Source: Leptospirillum sp.
GTDB taxonomy: Bacteria; Nitrospirota; Leptospirillia; Leptospirillales; Leptospirillaceae
Direction: 5' to 3'
Assembly: GCA_027343785.1 (NCBI GenBank)
Contig: DAHWKF010000013.1
Span: 1 to 51,839 of the forward strand
DNA: 51,839 nt
Of this stretch, positions 1 through 8,373 are shown one piece after another. The first letter of the stretch is position 1. The number at the start of each line of letters is the position of its first letter. Below the pieces are notes generated by a model. It did no database searches. It was not told the origin of the DNA and saw only the letters and a program-made list of their open reading frames with translations. Position numbers and translations under genes: made by a program.

Positions 1-799
1 AAACCCCGGCAAATTCCCGGAAAATCTCCTGAATCATTCCTTCCACCAGATAGAGAAACTGATCCATGGTCAGAAATGAGGCTTCGATATCCACCTGTGT
101 AAATTCAGGCTGCCGATCCGCTCTCAAGTCTTCGTCCCTGAAACATCGGGCAATCTGGTAGTACCGTTCGAGTCCACCGACCATGAGGATCTGCTTGAAC
201 AGCTGAGGGGATTGGGGGAGGGCGTAAAATGAACCCCTCTCCAGACGGGAGGGAACCAGAAAATCACGGGCGCCTTCAGGTGTGGAGCGTGTCAGAATGG
301 GTGTTTCGATTTCCCAGAAGGCGTGATCGTGCAGGTAGTTCCGGATGAAATGGGTCAGATCCGCACGAAGCTTGAGGGATCGCCTCAAAGGTTCGCGCCG
401 CATGTCCAGATAACGGTAGGTAAGTCTTAGTGTTTCCGAGACTTCAACCCGTTCATCGATGGGAAAAGGAGGTGTCGGACAGGTGTTCAGAACATGAATA
501 TCGTGAGCTGCGATTTCAAGAGATCCCGTCGGGATAGCGGAATTTCGGGTGCCCTCTGGCCGGGTCTGGATGATCCCGTGGAGGGAGACCACCCACTCGT
601 CTCTGAGTGTCTTCGCCAGTGCCCCAAGGACGGGGTTCGTGTCGGGGTTGACGACAACCTGAACGATGCCTGACCGGTCGCGAAGATCAAAAAAAAGCAA
701 CCCCCCATGATCCCGGACCGTCTGTACCCATCCCGCCAGGGTGACCGGTGCGCCGGGTGCAAGGGTTGTCACATCCAAAATGGGGTGGGAACGATACAT
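1..799 (-). CDS. aspS: Aspartyl-tRNA synthetase, partial (C-terminal part beyond the window)
   Basis: Charges tRNA-Asp in the cytoplasm. About 266 N-terminal residues are visible, starting MYRSHPILDV. An OB-fold anticodon-binding domain occupies roughly residues 10-110 (GWVQTVRDHGGLLFFDLRDR). The start of the class II catalytic core follows: RLTYRYLDMRR, the motif 1 region, then FRDEDLRADRQPEFTQ, the typical motif 2 of bacterial AspRS. The reading frame stays open to the window edge, so about half the protein is missing. The ATG has a GGAG six bases upstream and lies 11 bp after the rluB stop, making aspS the last visible gene of guaB-guaA-rluB-aspS. Whether it is discriminating or also charges tRNA-Asn cannot be judged from this fragment. 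Confidence 0.95.
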   Translation of the reverse strand, partial: MYRSHPILDVTTLAPGAPVTLAGWVQTVRDHGGLLFFDLRDRSGIVQVVVNPDTNPVLGALAKTLRDEWVVSLHGIIQTRPEGTRNSAIPTGSLEIAAHDIHVLNTCPTPPFPIDERVEVSETLRLTYRYLDMRREPLRRSLKLRADLTHFIRNYLHDHAFWEIETPILTRSTPEGARDFLVPSRLERGSFYALPQSPQLFKQILMVGGLERYYQIARCFRDEDLRADRQPEFTQVDIEASFLTMDQFLYLVEGMIQEIFREFAGV

Positions 800-810
800 G
801 TCCAGCTCCG

Positions 811-2376
811 TTAAGATTGATGGGGGTGGTTTTTACCGGGTTGGCGAGGACTTCCTGAGCCGGGTCTCCTTGGAGGAAGCTGTTTTCGGGGATTTCCTTC
901 TGAAGAAGGAAAGGTCCGGGTGCGCTTGTCTCCCGCCCCCCGGGGGTCTTCCCGCCGGCTGGCGGAGCGACCGGTTGGCTTTCCCCTGAAGCCTTCTTCC
1001 AATGGATGATCCGGACGATATCCGGTCCCGGATGGACGATTCTCCTGTTTTTTGCTTCCCTGGAATCGGGCGTTGGCGGGACGGGAAGAATGTTCCCGAT
1101 GGTCCCGCGGGGAAGAGGAGCGGTTGTCGTCCCTTCCGGATGAGGCGAAGCGGGATCTCTCCGTGGACGGACGGAAGCGTTTTCCTTCAGGCCTGTCCGA
1201 AGATTCCTGGAACCGTGCGTTGGCGGGACGGGGAGAATGTTCCCGATGGTCTCTCGGAGGAGCGGAGCGGCTGTCGTCCTTTCCGGATGAGGCGAAGCGG
1301 GATCTGCCTGTGGACGGCCGGAAAGGCTTTCCTCCGGACTTGTTCAAAGGGGACTGGGGTTCGCGCCGGTGGCTTGAACGGCGATCCGTTTTTCCGGAGA
1401 AACGATTCGGATTCTCGTTTCTGTCAGCAAATTTGTCCTGTTGTGACGGAACGAAGTCCTCTCCGCTATCAGGATGATGAGGATGGGTGGCATCTTTTCC
1501 GTTCCGGTGAGAAAACAGGGTACGGGGTCTGGATGTGTCTTTGTTGCGTCCACGTGGTGCTTCGGGACGGCCGGATATCAAGGAAGAGGCGGGCTCTTTC
1601 TTTTTCCAGCGGGCCCCGGAGAGCAGAAGATCGATTTCTTCCGGCGTCACCAGACGGTATTCTCCTGGCTCCAGTCCGGAAAGGTCCAGATTTCCGAAAG
1701 CAATCCGGGTCAGTTTCAATACAAAATAGTTCAGCGTGTCAAACAGCCTGCGGACTTCCCTGTTCCGCCCTTCCGTCAAGGTAATCCGGTACCAGGAGTT
1801 CGTCTGGGTCAATCTTTCCTGTTCGAGTTCAAGAGGCTGGACAGGTCGCCCGTCGAGACGGATTTTTCCCGTTTTCAGGCGTTCCAGATGGGCGGGAGAA
1901 AGAACCCCCTGGATTTTGACAAGATAGGTCCGGGGCACTTCATAACGGGGGTGGAGAATCCTTTGAGCCAGATCTCCGTTGTTGGTCAGGAGGAGGACTC
2001 CTTCCGTCTGGATGTCGAGCCTCCCCACATGGATCAGGGGGTTGATCTGGGGAAAGAACTCCTTGAGGGTTGTTTTCCCGTGGGGATCATGGAGGGTCGA
2101 TACCACACCTTTCGGCTTGTAAAAAAGAAACAGGAAGGGCTCCGCCTCGACCGGAACTTTCTTGCCGTCCACTGTGACCTGGTCGGTTTCCGGATGAACC
2201 TTTGTTCCCGGCACCGTAACGACAGATCCGTTGACCCTGACGAGGCCTCCACGGATCATCTCCTCGGCGTTTCTCCGGGAAGCCAGACCGCGATGGGCCA
2301 GAAGTTTCTGTAACCTGACCAGGCCAAGCTGGTCTAATTCAGGTTCATGGTTGGGGGGGGACAAGGTCTTTTCCAT
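811..2376 (-). CDS. rluB: 23S rRNA pseudouridine synthase, RluB/RsuA family, with long basic tail
   Basis: Predicted to isomerise a uridine in 23S rRNA. An N-terminal S4 RNA-binding domain (VRLQKLLAHRGLASRRNAEE, about residues 20-70) precedes the RsuA/RluB catalytic domain, with GRLDIQTEGVLLLTNNG around the catalytic Asp and EGRNREVRRLFD. Residues after about 265 form a roughly 250-residue tail rich in R, S, P, G and D that ordinary family members of 240-300 aa lack. The tail contains an internal 49-residue tandem duplication. The ATG at 2376 is one base after the guaA stop; the frame is open further upstream, but a longer start would overlap guaA. Operon with guaA and aspS. The exact target base (RluB rather than RluE/RluF) is inferred; the tail function is unknown. 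Confidence 0.9.
   Translation of the reverse strand: MEKTLSPPNHEPELDQLGLVRLQKLLAHRGLASRRNAEEMIRGGLVRVNGSVVTVPGTKVHPETDQVTVDGKKVPVEAEPFLFLFYKPKGVVSTLHDPHGKTTLKEFFPQINPLIHVGRLDIQTEGVLLLTNNGDLAQRILHPRYEVPRTYLVKIQGVLSPAHLERLKTGKIRLDGRPVQPLELEQERLTQTNSWYRITLTEGRNREVRRLFDTLNYFVLKLTRIAFGNLDLSGLEPGEYRLVTPEEIDLLLSGARWKKKEPASSLISGRPEAPRGRNKDTSRPRTLFSHRNGKDATHPHHPDSGEDFVPSQQDKFADRNENPNRFSGKTDRRSSHRREPQSPLNKSGGKPFRPSTGRSRFASSGKDDSRSAPPRDHREHSPRPANARFQESSDRPEGKRFRPSTERSRFASSGRDDNRSSSPRDHREHSSRPANARFQGSKKQENRPSGTGYRPDHPLEEGFRGKPTGRSASRREDPRGAGDKRTRTFPSSEGNPRKQLPPRRPGSGSPRQPGKNHPHQS
1056..1349 (-). repeat. Two tandem 147-bp in-frame repeats in the rluB tail
   Basis: Copies at about 1056-1202 and 1203-1349 have the same length and are clearly alike in DNA and protein. 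Each encodes a 49-residue unit with FRPST-RSRFASSG, SPRDHREH and RPANARFQ. The period is a multiple of three, so the frame is kept. Differences are scattered point changes, which argues against a very recent duplication. Confidence 0.85.
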
Positions 2377-2377
2377 T

Positions 2378-3928
2378 CTACTCCCATTCAATGGTTCCGG
2401 GAGGTTTGGGGGAGATATCGTAGACGACCCTGTTGACACCCCTGACCTCTGCAATGATGCGGTGGGAGAGTTGCGCAAGAAGGGTGTGGGGAAGCTCCGC
2501 CACATCGGCGGTCATGCCGTCCTGACTCGAGACGGCACGGATGGCTACCACGTTTTCGTAGGTGCGCTGGTCCCCCATGACGCCAACCGACTGAATGGGG
2601 AGCAGGACGGTAAAGTATTGCCAGAGCGTGGCAGCAATAGCCTGGCGTCCGATTTCTTCACGGACAATCCGGTCGGATTCCCGGACCATCCGGAGACGCT
2701 CCGGGGTAATGGCCCCGATGATGCGGATGGCCAGGCCGGGTCCAGGGAACGGCTGCTTTTTGATAAAGGTCTCGGGAAGGCCCAGCTGGGTTCCGAGGCG
2801 TCGGACCTCGTCCTTGAACAGGTCCCTAAGGGGCTCGACCAGCCGGAACGGGTTTTTTTTGGGAAGTCCACCCACATTATGGTGGGACTTGATCATGCTG
2901 GAAGGCCCCTTGTGGGAAACGCTCTCGATCACGTCCGGATAAAGGGTTCCCTGGGCCAGGTAACGGGGCCGAACCGGCAGGCTCAGGGCTTCCGACCAGA
3001 AAACGTCGATGAAGGTCTTTCCGATGATTTTCCTTTTTCTCTCGGGATTCCGGACGCCTTTCAGCCGATCCAGAAAGATCTTCCCTGCATCGACCGGCGT
3101 CAGGGGGAGCCCCAGTCCCTGGAGGTCCCTGATGATCTGTTCCGATTCTCCCATCCGCATCAACCCGTTGTCGACATAAAAGGCCTGAAACCGGTCCCCC
3201 AGCGCCTTGTGGCAAAGAAGCGCCGTGACGGTGGAGTCGATGCCTCCGGAAAGGGCGCATATCAGATGATCTTTTCCGACTGTCTCACGGATGCTGGCAA
3301 TCTGACGCTCGATATATCCCGAAAGCGTCCAGTTCGGGCGAATGCCGGAGATTTCCAGCAGGAAGGTCCTGAGAAAATCGGTGCCATGAAGGGTCTGGGT
3401 GACTTCAGGATGAAACTGGACGCCATAAAGGCGATTTTCGCCATCTTCCATAGCCGCGACGGGGGTCGTCCGGGTTCTTCCTGTTTTCCGGAAGCCTTTG
3501 GGAAGACTCAGGAGGGCGTCTCCGTGGCTCATCAGAACGGGAGACTGGTCCGCCAGGGAGCGCCAGAGGGAAGAAACCTCTTTTTCAGGGTGGAAAGGGG
3601 TGACACCGTATTCCCTGATTTCGGCCGGGACAACCTTTCCTCCCAGGAGGTGCGCCATCAGCTGCATGCCGTAGCAGATACCGAGAACGGGTACGCCCAG
3701 TCGAAATATGCCGGGGTCCACGGTCGGCGCAGCCGGATCAAAAACCGATGCCGGACCGCCGGACAGAATGATCGCCTTGGGGTTTCGTTGGCGGATTTCG
3801 GCCGCAGTTTCCCGGGGAGGATGGACCTCGGAGTAGATCTCCAGTTCCCGGACCCGCCGGGCAATGTTTTGCGTCAGTTGGGATCCGAAATCGATAATGA
3901 TGACCGGATCGGGCGTTAAGTTCGACAT
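2378..3928 (-). CDS. guaA: GMP synthase (glutamine-hydrolysing)
   Basis: Converts XMP to GMP using glutamine and ATP, the last step of guanine nucleotide synthesis. 516 aa, typical length. The N-terminal class I glutamine amidotransferase has the nucleophile in GICYGMQL (Cys85) and the His173/Glu175 pair in QFHPEV. The ATP-pyrophosphatase domain carries the PP-loop SGGIDS (227-232). The C-terminal dimerisation domain ends in PPGTIEWE, the usual family terminus. It follows guaB by 42 bp and precedes rluB by one base, so the IMP to GMP branch is co-transcribed. Confidence 0.98.
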   Translation of the reverse strand: MSNLTPDPVIIIDFGSQLTQNIARRVRELEIYSEVHPPRETAAEIRQRNPKAIILSGGPASVFDPAAPTVDPGIFRLGVPVLGICYGMQLMAHLLGGKVVPAEIREYGVTPFHPEKEVSSLWRSLADQSPVLMSHGDALLSLPKGFRKTGRTRTTPVAAMEDGENRLYGVQFHPEVTQTLHGTDFLRTFLLEISGIRPNWTLSGYIERQIASIRETVGKDHLICALSGGIDSTVTALLCHKALGDRFQAFYVDNGLMRMGESEQIIRDLQGLGLPLTPVDAGKIFLDRLKGVRNPERKRKIIGKTFIDVFWSEALSLPVRPRYLAQGTLYPDVIESVSHKGPSSMIKSHHNVGGLPKKNPFRLVEPLRDLFKDEVRRLGTQLGLPETFIKKQPFPGPGLAIRIIGAITPERLRMVRESDRIVREEIGRQAIAATLWQYFTVLLPIQSVGVMGDQRTYENVVAIRAVSSQDGMTADVAELPHTLLAQLSHRIIAEVRGVNRVVYDISPKPPGTIEWE

Positions 3929-3970
3929 GTATGACCGTTCTCTGGCAAAGGGGGAAAACGCAGCCGGGGA

Positions 3971-5440
3971 TCAGACCTCTTCCCAGTCCTGCCGATAGTT
4001 GGGGGCTTCCTTTGTGATGATGACATCGTGCACATGGCTTTCCCGGAGGCCTGCAGAGGATATCCGGACGAATTTGGCCTTTTCCTGCAAATCCTGAATC
4101 GTCCGGCATCCACAATATCCCATTCCGGAGCGGAGACCTCCTGCCAGCTGGTAGACCAGATCGGACAGTTTCCCCTTGTGCGGAACCCTTCCCTCGATAC
4201 CTTCCGGAACCAGTTTCCGGGAGGAGGCATCCTGGCCGTACCGGTCTGCCCCGCCCCTCTCCATGGCGCCGATGGACCCCATGCCTCGATAGGTCTTGTA
4301 AGAACGTCCCTGGAACAGGACCGTTTCACCGGGAGACTCTTCTGTTCCGGCAAAAAGAGACCCCAGCATGACGGCCGACGCGCCTGAGGCCAGGGCCTTT
4401 GTGATGTCTCCCGAATACTTGATGCCACCGTCCGCCACGACATGGATGCCATGTTTTCTGGAGATCCGCGAAACGTTGGAAATGGCGGTGAGCTGGGGGA
4501 CTCCGGCACCCGCGACGATCCGGGTCGTGCAGATCGAGCCCGGACCGACCCCGACCTTGAGAATATCCACGCCGGCCTTGATCATGGCCTCGGCCGCCTC
4601 TCCGGTCGCGATATTTCCCGCCATCACAGGCGTTTTCGGAAAAAGGTCCTTGATGGCCCGGATGACCTGGAGGACGGCCTTTGAATGGCCGTGAGCCGTA
4701 TCCACAACAAGGAGATCAACCTGGCTCTTGACCAGGAGCCTGGCCCGTTCAATGGCCCCTTCTCCGACACCGACGGCGGCTCCGACAAGCAGCCGACCCC
4801 TTTGATCCTTGGCGGAATTGGGATATTTGATCTTTTTTTCAATGTCCTTGATGGTAATCAGACCTTGAAGCTCATTTTTATCATCGACGACCGGAAGTTT
4901 TTCGATGTGATGCTTCTGGAAGAGTTCCTTTGCGACCTCTAGGGTTGTCCCCACAGGGGCGGTGACGAGGTTCCGGCTGGTCATGACTTCGGAAACCTTC
5001 CGGCTTCCGTCCATTTCGAACCGGAGGTCCCGGTTGGTCACGATGCCGACCAGTTTCCGGTTTTTGATGACGGGAATTCCGGAAATGCGGTAGGTCGCCA
5101 TGATGTTCAGGGCTTCGTGGACGGTCTGTTCCGGACGGATGGTGATCGGATCCGTAATCATCCCGGATTCCGATTTCTTGACCTTGTCGACTTCGTGGGC
5201 CTGTTCTTCCGGGGAAAGGGCGCGGTGAATGATGCCGATGCCGCCTTCACGCGCAAGGGCAATGGCCAGCCGGGCTTCCGTAACGGTATCCATGGCGGAA
5301 GAGACGATCGGGATGTTCAGGAAGATACCAGGGGAGAGCTGAATGCTCGTTTCAACTTCATGGGGCAGCAGTTCGGAGTACTGGGGAATGAGAATGACGT
5401 CATCAAAAGTCAGCCCCAAGGGTATTTGATCTTCCAGCAC
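3971..5440 (-). CDS. guaB: Inosine-5'-monophosphate dehydrogenase
   Basis: Oxidises IMP to XMP with NAD, the committed step to GMP. A TIM barrel (LTFDDVILIPQYS) is interrupted by two CBS domains (about residues 95-210). The active-site loop GVGPGSICTT has the catalytic Cys at residue 304, and AMERGG and the flap RKLVPEG follow. I choose the GTG at 5440, giving 489 aa. It has GGAGAG seven bases upstream, the length fits the family (about 487-490), and the catalytic Cys number nearly matches E. coli Cys305. An ATG at 5488 would add 16 residues but lies inside a good -10 hexamer. First gene of guaB-guaA-rluB-aspS. Confidence 0.96.
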   Translation of the reverse strand: MLEDQIPLGLTFDDVILIPQYSELLPHEVETSIQLSPGIFLNIPIVSSAMDTVTEARLAIALAREGGIGIIHRALSPEEQAHEVDKVKKSESGMITDPITIRPEQTVHEALNIMATYRISGIPVIKNRKLVGIVTNRDLRFEMDGSRKVSEVMTSRNLVTAPVGTTLEVAKELFQKHHIEKLPVVDDKNELQGLITIKDIEKKIKYPNSAKDQRGRLLVGAAVGVGEGAIERARLLVKSQVDLLVVDTAHGHSKAVLQVIRAIKDLFPKTPVMAGNIATGEAAEAMIKAGVDILKVGVGPGSICTTRIVAGAGVPQLTAISNVSRISRKHGIHVVADGGIKYSGDITKALASGASAVMLGSLFAGTEESPGETVLFQGRSYKTYRGMGSIGAMERGGADRYGQDASSRKLVPEGIEGRVPHKGKLSDLVYQLAGGLRSGMGYCGCRTIQDLQEKAKFVRISSAGLRESHVHDVIITKEAPNYRQDWEEV

Positions 5441-5483
5441 GACCGGCCTCTCCAACGATGTATGTTCATTTTTGTATCTTCCA

Positions 5484-5513
5484 ATCATACATGAGCCGGA
5501 TCGGGGTGGTCAA
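5484..5513 (-). promoter_or_regulatory. Putative sigma70 promoter of guaB
   Basis: On the minus strand: -35 TTGACC (5513-5508), an 18-base spacer, -10 TATGAT (5489-5484). Transcription would begin near 5477, about 37 nt before the GTG start. The -10 hexamer contains the ATG at 5488, so that codon would not be in this transcript. Confidence 0.6.
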
Positions 5514-5536
5514 TGAAATGGCCCGTTTCGCAGCAG

Positions 5537-5572
5537 AATTGCCTGCCCGGAGCGGTGTCAAGGCAGGCAATT
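5537..5572. promoter_or_regulatory. 11-bp perfect inverted repeat upstream of guaB
   Basis: AATTGCCTGCC (5537-5547) and GGCAGGCAATT (5562-5572) are separated by 14 bases. The element lies between the cupin stop and the guaB promoter, centred about 77 bp before the likely start site. No T-run follows on the minus strand, so it is not a canonical intrinsic terminator. An operator or activator site, or a 3' stability hairpin of the upstream operon, are the options. Confidence 0.5.
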
Positions 5573-5626
5573 TCCGGAAGCTTCGGCGGGGAACGATTGA
5601 TGCATCGACTGCGGCAGAAGGAGGAT

Positions 5627-6130
5627 TCAGTTTTTTAAAAAGGGAAAAACGAGTCTTTTTTCATCGTCCGGCAAGGAAAACAGGGCGGGATGGGACGGGT
5701 CGAGAAATTCCAGATCCTTGAAATCAAATCCCGGGCAAACGGTACACATCACCAGGGAAAACGAACCCAGCGAGCGCGCGGCCTGCCAGGTGGCCGGGGC
5801 GACGGGGAATGCCGGATCGGCCCCATCCTCCATCCCAAGGATATGCCTCCGGATTGTCCGAAAATCGGGAGAGACCGTATGCAGTTCGAGGGGATCTCCT
5901 AAAACGAATTGCCAGACCTCCTCAGACCGGATCCGGTGCCAGGCGCTTCTTTCCCCTTTTTTGAGAAGGTAGTAAATGATCGTCACACCCGGACGGAGCC
6001 CCATGCCCGGGTAGGGGACCGAAACAGGAGAGCGGTAAATCTCACGGAAGTGCCCCCCTTCCGGATGGGGGACAAGAGCGAGTCGCGAAATGAGATGATC
6101 CGCGTTGTCTTGAGGGCTCTCAGTCTTCAT
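5627..6130 (-). CDS. Cupin-fold protein of the DUF985 family
   Basis: 167 aa. HPEGGHFREIYRS near the N-terminus, then ITIIYYLL-type strands, SAWHRIRSEEVWQFVLGDPLELH and AARSLGSFSLVMCTVCPGFDF, are the hallmark blocks of the DUF985 branch of the cupin superfamily. The fold is a small beta barrel, often metal-binding; no reaction can be assigned. The ATG at 6130 has AGAAGG six bases upstream and overlaps the end of the DUF815 gene by 11 bp, so it is probably translationally coupled. An ATG at 6136 is possible but lacks spacing for a ribosome site. Cytoplasmic, no signal peptide. Confidence 0.85.
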   Translation of the reverse strand: MKTESPQDNADHLISRLALVPHPEGGHFREIYRSPVSVPYPGMGLRPGVTIIYYLLKKGERSAWHRIRSEEVWQFVLGDPLELHTVSPDFRTIRRHILGMEDGADPAFPVAPATWQAARSLGSFSLVMCTVCPGFDFKDLEFLDPSHPALFSLPDDEKRLVFPFLKN

Positions 6131-7040
6131 TTCCATCCTTCTGCCCCTCGGCTGGCAGATGGTCGAGCAGACCCCGTTCGAGCAGATCGACAAACCACTG
6201 CGCGGTTCGCCCGGACCGGGAGGCCCGGCGCATGGCGAAAAGTCGCGCCCGTTCCATGATGCCCTGAACCGTGTCGGGGGGGTGCGAAGGGGAGGGTGGT
6301 CCCAGAGACCCGTCCGCAAGGGATACGGGACGGACGGTGCCAGGGGGCAGGATCTTCCGTGACAAGCATTTGGCGATCACCATGTCCAGAAAAACCTCCA
6401 GGGAAGGTTCCGTAACGGTGAGCGTCAGGCCGAATCGGTCCCAGAGGGCCAATGAATCATCCCGCGTCTCTCCGGGATGGAGGGCGTCATCCCGCCGGGA
6501 AAAAGACTCCGATATCAGATGGCGGTGGTTGGATGTGACCACCAGGCCGACATTGGTCGGGAGACTGGCGATCCCGCCGTCCAGGAAGGCCCTGAACTGG
6601 TGGAAATTCGGGTCTTCCGTCGGGAAGTACAGGTCGTCGAAGAAGAGAAGAAAAGCTTCTTTCCTGTCGCCAAGGGTGTCCACGAGGGGAAGAAGGTGGG
6701 GAATGCCATCCCGGTCAATCTGTACCAGGCGGCAAAAAGGAGGGCCACCGGCGGTATGACGGGCATTGATCTGCCGCCAGGCTTCGAGAACCATCGACGT
6801 TTTTCCCGTCCCCCTGAATCCGTGAACCAGCGTCGAAACAGGGGATAGTCCCGCATGGAGACATTCCAGATTCTTCCGCAGCAACCCCAGCGGGGATTCG
6901 AGGCCAACAAGCCCTTCCCGGGGGGTCGGCCGGGGATGACGGACGGGGTAAAGCAGGGGATGATCCCGCCCTTGGGACAGGACCCGAAAGGCGGGCGCGT
7001 CCGTGTCGAGCGCTATCCCGAAAGCTTCCAGAAAATCCAT
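6120..7040 (-). CDS. AAA-type ATPase of the DUF815 family
   Basis: 306 aa. Walker A GFRGTGKTS (about residues 74-82) and Walker B AFLLFFDDL are clear. TSNHRHLISE and DSLALWDRFGLTLTVTEPSLEVFLDMV are typical of the DUF815 ATPases that follow the P-loop core. The role of the family is not established. It lies between a LON-domain protein (18 bp upstream) and a cupin (11 bp overlap) on the same strand. The first 60 residues hold no recognised domain. No good Shine-Dalgarno is visible before the ATG, so the start is less certain than the family call. Confidence 0.88.
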   Translation of the reverse strand: MDFLEAFGIALDTDAPAFRVLSQGRDHPLLYPVRHPRPTPREGLVGLESPLGLLRKNLECLHAGLSPVSTLVHGFRGTGKTSMVLEAWRQINARHTAGGPPFCRLVQIDRDGIPHLLPLVDTLGDRKEAFLLFFDDLYFPTEDPNFHQFRAFLDGGIASLPTNVGLVVTSNHRHLISESFSRRDDALHPGETRDDSLALWDRFGLTLTVTEPSLEVFLDMVIAKCLSRKILPPGTVRPVSLADGSLGPPSPSHPPDTVQGIMERARLFAMRRASRSGRTAQWFVDLLERGLLDHLPAEGQKDGNED

Positions 7041-7057
7041 TTCAGCAAGCCGTCAGT

Positions 7058-7714
7058 TTAGAGGTAGGGTTCAATTGTGCTGGATTCCGAATTTCCTGTC
7101 TGCTGGCTTTCGTCGTATTCGCTTCGCTTGAAGAGGAGCAGATCGAAGAGTCGTCCCGCCTGACTCTTGAGAGAGGGGGATTCCAGAAGAAACTGCCGCT
7201 CTTCCGGAGAAAAAGGCAGGAAGGCGGACCAATGGTGCACCAGCGCTTCGGGATCGAGTGTGGAGTCCCGGATCCAGGAAAGCTCCCTGTTCAAATCAAG
7301 CAAGGACAAGGTTTCTTCAAGGGACTGTGAAAGCCGGTCGAATTCGACGGGTGAGAGCGGATGCTTGGCGAAAGTTTCGTTCAGGGTCACTTCGGCCTTG
7401 CGGAAAACCGAAGGTTCGAGCTCCTGCTCGATGGTGAAGGAGGAAAGTCCGAGCAGGGTAATGTAGTACCGACCGTCCGACAGACGGTTGCTCTGGATGA
7501 TCCGTCCGACACATCCCGTTTTTTCGATGGGAGGAAATTTGTCGTACTGCTCCTCCCATCCTTCTTTCAGCAGGACCATGCCGACCAGACTGTCCGTCCG
7601 GATGGCTTCGGATACAAGCGCCCGGTATCTCGGTTCAAAAATATGGAGCGGACGCAGCGTTTTCGGAAAAAGGACAACGTTTGGAAGAGGGAAGAGGGGG
7701 ATTGTCAGTTTCAT
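7058..7714 (-). CDS. LON substrate-binding-domain protein (Lon N-terminal-like, no protease domain)
   Basis: 218 aa. IPLFPLPNVVLFPKTLRPLHIFEPRYRALV at the N-terminus is the classic opening of the PUA-like LON domain; GCVGRIIQ and DGRYYITLLGLSSF follow. There is no AAA or Ser-Lys protease module, so this is the stand-alone family annotated as peptidase S16 lon domain protein, whose function is uncertain. The ATG at 7714 has AAAGGA five bases upstream; upstream in-frame codons lack one. It sits directly before the DUF815 ATPase. The true lon gene is elsewhere, at 15373. Confidence 0.9.
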   Translation of the reverse strand: MKLTIPLFPLPNVVLFPKTLRPLHIFEPRYRALVSEAIRTDSLVGMVLLKEGWEEQYDKFPPIEKTGCVGRIIQSNRLSDGRYYITLLGLSSFTIEQELEPSVFRKAEVTLNETFAKHPLSPVEFDRLSQSLEETLSLLDLNRELSWIRDSTLDPEALVHHWSAFLPFSPEERQFLLESPSLKSQAGRLFDLLLFKRSEYDESQQTGNSESSTIEPYL

Positions 7715-7804
7715 GTTGATCCTTTCGGTCTTACACCCGTCCATCAGGTTTGCCTGGCCTGTCAAGATCAATCGGCGTTCGGGAATATCCTGTTTACAAA
7801 AAAA

Positions 7805-8206
7805 TCAGTCTTCCTCAAGCAGTTCGTACCCTCCCGGAGTCTGCCGGATAACCCCTTTCTCGTCGGGAAACGCGACTCCGAAAAGAGAGAGGTGGCCAAA
7901 CCAGACCTGCGTGGCGGAATCGTACCGATAAACCTTGATGGTTCCGGAGACCCGTTCGGACAGGTGCGTCATTGCGTCATTGAACGTGGCGTACACCCCG
8001 ATCCGGAGAAGATGATGGCTTTCGACCAGCTCCTTCTGAAAACTTCTGGATTTGAGGTGTTCTTTTCCCCAGAATGTAAAAACCACCATCAGGATGACCA
8101 GAAGGACGCCCATCAGCTTGATCTGGGTCAGCGTTTGATGAATGGCCACCGACCAGGAACTTTGGGATTCGTCTTTGTCGATCTTGGCCATGTCTTTGTC
8201 GGTCAT
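7805..8206 (-). CDS. Hypothetical single-pass membrane protein
   Basis: 133 aa, no family recognised. A short polar N-terminus (MTDKDMAKIDKDESQSS) is followed by a hydrophobic segment around residues 32-48 (LMGVLLVILMVVFTFWG) and a soluble C-terminal part with GTIKVYRYDSATQVWFG and PGGYELLEED. The ATG at 8206 has AGGA five bases upstream; a longer reading to 8293 would add 29 residues without support. The topology suggests an inner-membrane anchor with the bulk of the protein in the periplasm. First gene of the minus-strand group leading into the LON-domain and DUF815 genes. Confidence 0.7.
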   Translation of the reverse strand: MTDKDMAKIDKDESQSSWSVAIHQTLTQIKLMGVLLVILMVVFTFWGKEHLKSRSFQKELVESHHLLRIGVYATFNDAMTHLSERVSGTIKVYRYDSATQVWFGHLSLFGVAFPDEKGVIRQTPGGYELLEED

Positions 8207-8373
8207 CGGATTCCTGTTTTCTTGTCGGCCGGAAGCCGCGGATGCGATAGGGAGGTGAGTCCTCCTCCTTCTTAATGATAGACTTTCCGTCAACCCCGTG
8301 GCAATCAGCAGGCGTGTATAACCGGAGCGACCGGCATGCCTGTCGGGAAAACCCGTCGAAAGGAGACTGATTT

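Noticed and set aside
1056..1349. Repeats as a possible CRISPR array
   Set aside because: Two 147-bp in-frame copies within a coding tail, no spacers, no short repeat unit.
2231..3919. 562-codon plus-strand open frame opposite guaA
   Set aside because: Exactly antisense to a complete GMP synthase; no ribosome site and no recognisable protein. GC-rich shadow frame.
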